A stretch of 64,000 bases of DNA. Origin: Silene latifolia. Taxonomy: Eukaryota; Streptophyta; Magnoliopsida; Caryophyllales; Caryophyllaceae. Shown piece by piece: positions 57,501 to 64,000 of the stretch. Where the stretch lies: contig NC_133526.1 in the NCBI RefSeq assembly GCF_048544455.1, forward strand, positions 3,302,001 through 3,366,000. Reading direction: 5' to 3'. The position numbers were made by a program, and so were the translations under genes. Within the stretch, counting starts at the first letter, position 1. Every line of letters begins with the position of its first letter. The notes beneath the pieces are model-generated. The model ran no database searches, was not told the DNA's origin, and saw nothing but the letters and a program-made list of their open reading frames with translations.

Positions 57501-58336
57501 TTGGTTGAGATGGTTAATCTAACATGGTATCAGAGCGCCTATGACCAAAGGTCACGAGTTCAAATCCTATCATCCTCCAATAACTTACGAAGTGGAAGTG
57601 GAATTTCAGCACGTGGTACGGGGAGCCTATGCACTAACCACTCTGGAAGCCCGTAGTTGGGCATCAAACATTTGTTTAAGGTTTTGATTGAAATGGTTCA
57701 TCTAATAGCTGAGTCCTAAGATAGGTTTTATACTCTAACATTCGGTTATGGTCCAACTCAAACCGGTTATAACTTATAACAATCAACTAAATAAATAGCA
57801 ATGTCTAACAAAACCTTATAACAAATTACCTAGAAACTCCGTCAGAATCATTTATTTGCGATTGATTAAAATACCCTCAAATAAAACAAAAACGTAAACA
57901 ATTCAATAGAGCAGACGGAATGAGAAGACCAACCTTGATTACTCTTTCCGAGACCAACAGAAATAACATCTCCATTAACCATAGAAAGTTTAAGCGGCGT
58001 ATCAGTAGTCCTAAGTGAAGCACCATTAAACATAAACTTAGTATTACGATACTCCATTCCCATTTTTTCACAATAATGAATCATCAACCATCTCAATTCA
58101 ATATCTTTATCAATTTTCATAAACTTCTGATAATTCGGTCCATACTCAAGTTTCTGCACCTTCACAGTTATGGTGTTCGGATCAAATTTTTCTACTACTT
58201 TTTCTTCGAATTCATCATCGAATTCGTTTGATTCTTCTTCTTCTTCTTCTTCCTCTTCTTCGAAATCCTCTTCGTCGCAGGACTCTTCTTCTTCTTTTTC
58301 GCTATCGTATCCTTGCATTTTCAGGACTTTCGACAT
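54529..58336 (-). CDS. Tandem SUMO-like domain protein, copy 4
   Basis: Exons 58336-57934, 56190-55933, 55341-55262 and 54708-54529 sum to 921 nt (306 aa) with family phases. I chose the ATG at 58336 (MSKVLKMQGYDSEKEEEES); an upstream in-frame ATG at 58474 lies in what is promoter and leader in the other copies. First SUMO-like domain: ITVKVQKLEYGPNYQKFM, DIELRWLMIHYCEKMGM, FMFNGASLRTTDTPLKLSMV. Second: RRDTFVRVARDVSLLRSI, CFFYKGLKLTDIDTVNML, IEDGDIIDAFNFNDN. Exon 3: RSSLSFVSGLPSTLHEPP. Exon 4: KSGPRKHVLGTPGTRPRPRE ... QTTRPRPPPV, ending GMKRVPY. Copies 3 and 4 are nearest relatives, alike along introns as well. No break was seen. Confidence 0.85.
57450..57715 (+). mobile_element. Short repeat element present in copy 4 only
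   Basis: This insert in intron 1 of copy 4 is absent from copy 3. It contains ccttaaggttttggttgaga, the methionine-tRNA-complementary word tggtatcagagc, and a box-B-like ggtcacgagttcaaatcc. It is either a SINE or a miniature terminal-repeat retroelement. No coding region is present. Confidence 0.5.
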
Positions 58337-58400
58337 TATAATGAGATTGATTTTGAGATTGGGGGAGAATAATGGCGGAGATTGGAAAATTGGGGGAGAA

Positions 58401-58438
58401 ATTAGGGTTTTGGAGATAAATGATTGTAATTTTGGCGC
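58401..58438 (-). promoter_or_regulatory. Telo-box and E2F-type site of SUMO-like copy 4
   Basis: attagggtttt (58401-58411) and ttttggcgc (58430-58438) precede the ATG at 58336 by about 65-100 bp, as in copy 3. Confidence 0.62.
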
Positions 58439-58499
58439 CTTTTTTAAGGTTTCAGGCTTACTAGTGTTGGACATGTTACGGGCTTAGCCCGTCAATTCC

Positions 58500-60164
58500 C
58501 AATAGTATTTGTCGGAAGCCCATTCATTTGATCGAATTCGGCAAGGCTTGTTTGAACTTTGGAGCGCAGATTCTCATTTGAGAGTTGAGACCGTTAAATT
58601 TGTCTGAAATTCATACCGAAAAAATATTATTATCAATTTTCGAAAAAATGTGAATATTAAAAAGTTACCATTCAGTTTATTATTTAAAGTGAAATTTTAG
58701 ATGTGACTTTTTATCATTTTTTCTTATGTAATTGTGAGACATTTATCTCAGTTTAAGTTAATACTTCCTCCGTTTTAAAATAATTGAAGTTTTCAATTTA
58801 CGAGGTGAGCCTTTAAATTCAATTTATGCAAAAATATATTGGTCGGAAAATTATAAAAATTACACCATAAAATTCCTTACGAATAGAGCTTTAATATGAG
58901 TATACATTTCAACATATTTAGTCATACATTTTGAGAGATATTGAAGAGAGAAGTAAATGTCTCGAAAAGTGAGAATGACAATTAAAAAAAATAGAGGGAG
59001 TATCGTCTTAAAGAAGTCAAGTTGAGTTTGAATTAGTGGATGAAAAACGAAGGACAAACATGAAAGGGAGACGGATTTATACGAAGTGATAAAATTTCTT
59101 GTTTGATTAATAAACATTTTCTCTATTCTAGTGATTTTCAATGTTATCTTTTAGTATAAGGTTTACGATATATGAAATAAACGTTTAAAGTTACTCTTAT
59201 TTTTTCTCTTAATTTCAAGTCTCACGTGTACATAGGTTTAGCAAGGGCTATTTGATAATGAAATAAGATAGTAGTACGTTTAAAAAAGTTAACACACATA
59301 GATAAAATAGGCAAATAATTGATTTAGATAGAGGTGGTAATGTAAAAAGGAAATGTATTTCGTTCTAATTTAATCACACTCTCAACATATGTTTAGAGAA
59401 AAAACACATTTATTTTTTCCTCCAATCCTCTCTATTTGATATTCCAATAAAAAAAATTGAGTAATACACTACTTTATATATACTTCATATAAGTATATAA
59501 GAATTTTGTTTTCAATTACCTCATTTAACTTTAAATCTCTTAATAAAAAAAGCGACAAATGAGAAAAATAAAAAGGGAAGATAATCAAATATTGTTGTAA
59601 AATTTGTAGTCTATCATCTAAATAAGTGTTTTAATATCAAGCTCGTTGAAACCACTGTAATGATAAATGTTGTGTGCAATACCTCTTAGTAATGATCTTT
59701 ATTATCGTATTGTTTTACAGTATGGTTTAGTAAACAAACTCGAACTTAAATTGAACATTCAAGTCAAATTAATTTTGTATTAACAACACACTAATATATA
59801 AGTTTTTTTTTCAAAGGAAAAAAAAAAGGAACTCAGGGGGTGTTTAAAATCATTTATAAATGAGTTATTTCATCATAATAAAAGATTTTTAAGTTCGAAT
59901 TTAAGGGAGTATTAAATAATAGTGTATATAACACTAGATAGAGCTTCATCGTACTTGGTATTTTACCAACCTCAAAACGAGACTAAATCGAACAGTCAAG
60001 ATTCTTTCCATTTCCTAAATAGAAATAAAGAGTCAATTTTCTTTCAATGGTCCAGACTGTATTCTGTCAATATCAAACGGTTCATAATTTATACGTAGAA
60101 ATAAAGATCAAATAGAAATAGAGTCGATAATATTATTAAATTGGTTTGTGAGAAAAAAAATCAC
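58500..60164. other. AT-rich intergenic DNA
   Basis: Apart from the Stowaway element at 58762-59002 there is only AT-rich sequence with no supported exon. The similarity to copies 1-3 ends about 58560. Confidence 0.35.
58762..59002. mobile_element. Stowaway-like MITE
   Basis: Ends tacttcctccgttttaaaat and aaaaaaatagagggagta are inverted, with TA borders and an AT-rich interior. Confidence 0.7.
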
Positions 60165-60345
60165 AAAATCTCATTATAGACGGCACATATCCGTCTATAA
60201 CTAAAATACGGGACAAATACAATACCACATTCCTAATATGACAAGCAACAAGTGGGTGGTGGGGGGCCAAAAATGTCACAACTTTCAAGTTATTTGACCC
60301 GTTTTTAGCTATAGACGGATATATCCATCTATAATAAGACTAACC
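60165..60345. mobile_element. MITE with tagacgg ends and conserved core
   Basis: Left tctcattatagacggcacat and right agacggatatatccatctat, tataataagact. The core caacaagtgggtggtggggg relates it to 8240-8425 and 54180-54375, here with tagacgg in place of gtgacgg. Confidence 0.55.
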
Positions 60346-61289
60346 GGAAAAAATAGAGAGAATTCGAATTGAAATCGAACGTATAAAAAAGAGACGACAG
60401 TTGAAATGTTGCATTCAGATTGATAGAAAGAGCACCGACCTTAATAAGTACTTCGTATATAAAACCACAGCATGTTGACGAAGTCTTGTGTTAGAATTTG
60501 GACTTGTTTAGTTGATGTAATATTTGACACGAGATTAAAGAGTGATGTTAATTGTTAAAGGGTAGGCGGGCTGGCTAAAAGTGTGGTTTGACATTTCGTA
60601 GAAAGTACATCTGAAAATGAAAGTTGACCAATCACGTTTTGCGGCTTTCATTAACATACTCACACTTGGATGACATTCTGATTTGTGGTAGGATTCTTTT
60701 CTCTAAGTGTCCGCTATCTTAAGTCGACTTGGCAAATCGTACGGCCATGTCCGGCGGGCAGCCGGGTCAATGTTTTCGGCACCGACTTTTATGCAGCCCG
60801 CCTGAACATAAGAGACCTTCGGGCGGTTCAAGGTCCACAAAGTTGGGCCCATCAAGCCGAAGCCCACCAATAAAATGAAAACTATGTACTCCGTATGAGT
60901 GTATGACGGGTTAGGTTAGGTTAGGGCGGGCACTTGGTATTTCCAGTTTACCCTAACAAACGGGCCAGCTCACGTTGAACCTAATTCCGCTCATGGCCAG
61001 GTCTAATTTTAAGTACTTCAATTTTAAAGAGTTTGTAATTTAGCTATTTTTTTTCTTTAACTTTGTAAGTTATATTGGAAATAAATTATGTGTCATGAAC
61101 TGATGGGGATATTTGGTATGTTTTTAGTCCTCACATTTATCTCAATTGAATTGTTCGAGATTTTTCTAAGAGAGACTACTAAAAGAGGTAGTGCTATGAA
61201 ATCAAAAAATCGCATTTTTTTTACAATTATTGTATGATAGTGTGTTTCATTCTATTGAAACATGAAAGTTTGATTAACTTTAGATCTGG
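60346..61289. other. Intergenic DNA with a GC-rich patch
   Basis: Positions 60735-60990 hold cgggcggcagccgggt, ggcccatcaagccgaagccc and gggttaggttagggcggg words, resembling the GC-rich remnants at 11515-11790. No ends or coding content were found. Confidence 0.35.
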
Positions 61290-61305
61290 AAAAATGGTAA
61301 CTATT

Positions 61306-61556
61306 TTTTTTTTTTTTTTTTTTTTTTGAATGACGAGGGGGTTGAGTCCCCCCGGGCCCATGCATTCCCGCACCACCACATGGACCATGTAAGCCACCCC
61401 CTTCCTGGCCGCAGTGGCCAAGTGATCATCGCCTCACCCTGTAGTCGAACCCGGGACCTCTCAACTCCCGTGCATTTACGCAGCTTCAGTTTTAACCCAA
61501 ATTCACCTGACTAACACTACTTGGTTAAAAAAATGGTTAGGTTGACGGTTGACCTA
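61306..61556 (-). mobile_element. tRNA-derived SINE with poly(A) tail
   Basis: A poly(T) run at the left (to about 61327) is the poly(A) tail of a minus-strand element. On the minus strand the box-B word ggttcgactaca follows gaggtcccg near the right end. A 16-bp target duplication aaaaatggtaactatt flanks it (61290-61305, 61557-61572). It is non-coding. Confidence 0.85.
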
Positions 61557-61572
61557 AAAAATGGTAACTATT

Positions 61573-62114
61573 GTAAGTATGCAAATCATGTTAAATGGTT
61601 AGGTTGACGGTTCACCTAAAAAATTGAAATTTCATGAAAAACAGACGCAAAAAAACTTTCATGATTGTCTTTCACCGCCTATACGAAATATAAATCGTAT
61701 CAAAATTGTACATTTGTACTATCTATGTTTTTAAAACCGATTAAAAGTCTACCATTTCAATACCAACATATTTGAATTTCTTATTAATCAATCCAATTGC
61801 TATCAAATTAATGTTTGATACATAACAAATATAATTTCTTTTTGTGTGCGGAAGAAAGGGTGCTACAAAAACAAATTTGTTGTTAACGGAATTTGAACTC
61901 AGGTAATGAATATCACATCATCACTTCTTAATAATTTCTCATATAACTTTATTATATGAGCTAACTGATGTTGTATACTAGAAATAAACTCGATAAAACT
62001 TGCAATCTCTTCAATTACTCATGTCGATATCGATATCTTTAAGCTAAACTAACAACCTCATGTCGATATCGATATCTCACGGCATCACTTCTACTGTAAT
62101 ACTCCGTATTTATA
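61573..62114. other. Short intergenic stretch
   Basis: Holds two copies of the word ctcatgtcgatatcgatatct (about 62018 and 62058) and a second copy of the word aatggttaggttgacggtt (61593). No gene is supported. Confidence 0.4.
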
Positions 62115-64000
62115 TGTCTTGGGGTACTCTATCGAGTAGCCCTTACTCTGTCGAGTAAGGGCAAGTTGCGGAATAAAATAGTTTCTGACCTGTTGGGTAC
62201 TCGATCGAGTAGTCAGGCACTCGATCGAGTAGGGGGGTACTCGATCGAGTACCTTGGGTACTCGATCGAGTGTCCGGTTTTACGGGGGAGTTTTCTCGGG
62301 TTTTGTTAATTACGCGATTAAGGTATTTAAACATATTCGCAATTGTTTTAAATCACTTTTTACAAAACCTAAAATCTGTTTAAGAGAGAAAGCAACTAGT
62401 CTTCTTCCTAATCGCGTTCTTGACAATTCCCGGAGTTCAGACGGTCAGTTCGTATCGTAGTGCGCGTCGTTGGATTCCCTGCGTCGAGGGTAAGCTTTTA
62501 ATATAATTTATATAATGTTTTGTTAAGATTGATGAAACCCTAATTTAGGAATTGGGGGTTTTTATGAGTAGTATTTGAATGGTAGCATCTATGTGTTGTA
62601 TGGTAGGAGGAGAATTCGTAGAGGAGCCGTTTTGATACAAAAATTGTAGATACCGTCTGCGTGTTGTGCTTTCCAGGTAGGATTTCCTACTCAGTATTAG
62701 TCCCATAATGGGATATTGGTGATGTGGTGTAGTTAGTTGTTTGATATGATGATTGTGATTGTGATTGTGATTGTGCTTGGTTGTCTATGGCTCTCGAGAT
62801 GTGTTCTCGGCTGAGTGGGGTCACTTGCGGGAGTGACTTCACGCCCTAGTTTCGCCCTTCGTGGAACCCGCCACGGAAGGGATGTGCACATTAATGGACG
62901 AGTTATCGCTCGTACGATGAGCGGGGCTTAGGTGGAACAGGCTGCGGTCCCCATCGCGCGGTAGTCCAAAGTGGACGGTCATATTGAGATGATGGGAGTT
63001 GGTGTGTGTGTGAGTGTGATTCAAATTGTCTGTGTATCTTGTTATTCTTTGTCTATATTGTTTGTGTGATTAGTACTTGACCCGGTGTTGTTTTGTAAAC
63101 TGCGGTGATCCATTCGGGGATGGTGAGCGATATTGAACAAGTATAGAGATGAGTACGGGGATAGGCCGGGATGGCCACGACATGACGATAGAGTCTTCCG
63201 TTGTAGTTTAGCATTTATTTACATTTCAGTTGAGAACAGATAGTTTGGAATAATGTATTGTACTTTCGGTTTGGTTTCGAGGATTGTATTTATTCATTAA
63301 ACTACTTATATTAAATGTTGTTTCGTTTTGTCTATTTGATTATCATACCTCGGCGCGAGATGGTGATGTCCTCATACCCGAGTGGTCCTGGTAAGGCACT
63401 TGGAGTATGGGGGTGTTACAAATGGTATCAGAGCGACGATCCTGAAACCTGTAACCAATGAACTTAATGAACATAGGGAGTCAATTAAAATGAACCCGGG
63501 GTAGAAGTTGTAGGAGCTAGTGCAAAGGCTTGGGAGACGTCCTAAAGTCGCGGGGTCGCCCTACAACTTTGAACCGGTCACATGGGGGAAATGTGTGTTG
63601 AGTCATGTGTGTGCTAAGTAACTTACGTAACAATGTGATGGAATGTGTTGATGGTTGGATGTTCGAATTGGAAGTTGATGAGATAAAAGAAAAGTGATGT
63701 TATATATATATAGACATTGTTGATGAAATGATAGCATGATGGAATGTTTTACAACGTGGCAATTAATAGCATGATTGTTATGATATAATGTGATTTATAC
63801 GATTAGCATGTTAGTATATGACATAATATGCGGGTAGTCATTACGTATGGGTGGTACTTGATCGAGTGAAGTCGACTCGATCGGGTAGGTTTTTGACGAT
63901 TTTGAGTCCGAATCGCGTTTTGGGGCACTCGATCGAGTAACTAGGGGTACTCGATCGAGTAGAAAATCACTCGATCGAGTAGCCTAGATACTCGATCGAG
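62115..64000 (+). mobile_element. LTR retrotransposon, 5' LTR and leader, runs off the window
   Basis: The LTR spans 62115-63420 (1,306 bp), starting tgtcttgg and ending gtgttaca. The primer-binding word tggtatcagagc, complementary to methionine initiator tRNA, follows at 63423-63434. The rest is untranslated leader; no gag or pol is inside the window, so the superfamily is open, Ty3/gypsy being likelier from LTR length. The 14-bp palindrome tactcgatcgagta and near copies occur at 62190-62275 in the LTR and again at 63845-64000 in the leader. Age cannot be judged without the other LTR. Confidence 0.8.

Noticed and set aside
41970-58336. Functional SUMO/OTU gene cluster
   Set aside because: The OTU-like domain belongs to a MULE that inserted between the SUMO-like copies with its own target duplication. 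Their closeness is best explained by chance.
58337-58474. N-terminal extension of SUMO-like copy 4
   Set aside because: The in-frame upstream ATG lies in DNA that is promoter and leader in the other three copies and contains the telo-box and E2F-type site.
63423-63434. Part of a tRNA gene (tggtatcagagc)
   Set aside because: Only the 12-bp complement of a tRNA 3' end is present, directly behind an LTR. It is a primer-binding site.

Overview
The window is nuclear DNA of a flowering plant, most likely a eudicot. Introns are GT-AG, intergenic DNA is AT-rich, and Stowaway/Tourist-like MITEs, Au-type SINE tails and LTR retrotransposons are common. The palindrome tactcgatcgagta in the last element, and the overall repeat style, recall Caryophyllales such as Silene; that placement is an impression, not a proof. 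No bacterial operon, CRISPR array or rRNA is present.

Layout. (1) 1-1.5 kb: the 3' end of a SYP2-type vacuolar/endosomal syntaxin gene. (2) 2.4-3.2 kb: a scrap of plastid atpB and a nest of two small DNA elements. (3) 3.4-6.8 kb: a BPA1-like RRM protein gene. (4) 8.6-9.5 kb, minus: a three-exon gene for a small single-pass membrane protein of unknown function. (5) 9.5-16.7 kb: MITE-rich intergenic DNA, including a hAT MITE with an exact 8-bp target duplication. (6) 16.7-19.6 kb: a five-exon pectate lyase gene with a signal peptide and a GPI-like tail (PMR6-like); a SINE has duplicated one of its splice acceptors. (7) 20.1-58.3 kb, minus: four copies of one gene family. Each copy has four exons with the same intron phases and encodes a Glu-rich N-terminus, two SUMO-like domains, a short variable exon and a basic Pro/Arg-rich tail. 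An intact ABCF4 gene lies on the plus strand between copies 1 and 2. (8) 58.4-62.1 kb: intergenic DNA with MITEs and a minus-strand SINE. (9) 62.1-64 kb: the LTR and leader of an LTR retrotransposon that runs off the window.

The SUMO-like array is the most notable host content. Copy 1 (20107-30714) is split in exon 2 by a Ty1/copia element whose two 246-bp LTRs read as identical. That element is split in turn by a 3.7-kb hAT transposon. Copies 2, 3 and 4 read open throughout (314, 315 and 306 codons). All four promoters carry TTTTGGCGC (an E2F-type site) beside AAACCCTA-type telo-boxes, about 60-125 bp before the ATG. The proteins have no C-terminal di-glycine. The two tandem SUMO-like domains behind an acidic region resemble the RAD60/Esc2/NIP45 layout, so a role as non-conjugated SUMO mimics in genome maintenance is a reasonable hypothesis, unproven here.

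Between copies 3 and 4 sits a 7.6-kb Mutator-like element (46011-53643). Its plus-strand gene encodes a FAR1/MULE transposase fused to an OTU-like cysteine-protease domain. Its minus-strand gene encodes a plant mobile domain protein. Long subterminal repeat arrays lie at both ends. Both genes are decayed, the transposase only lightly.
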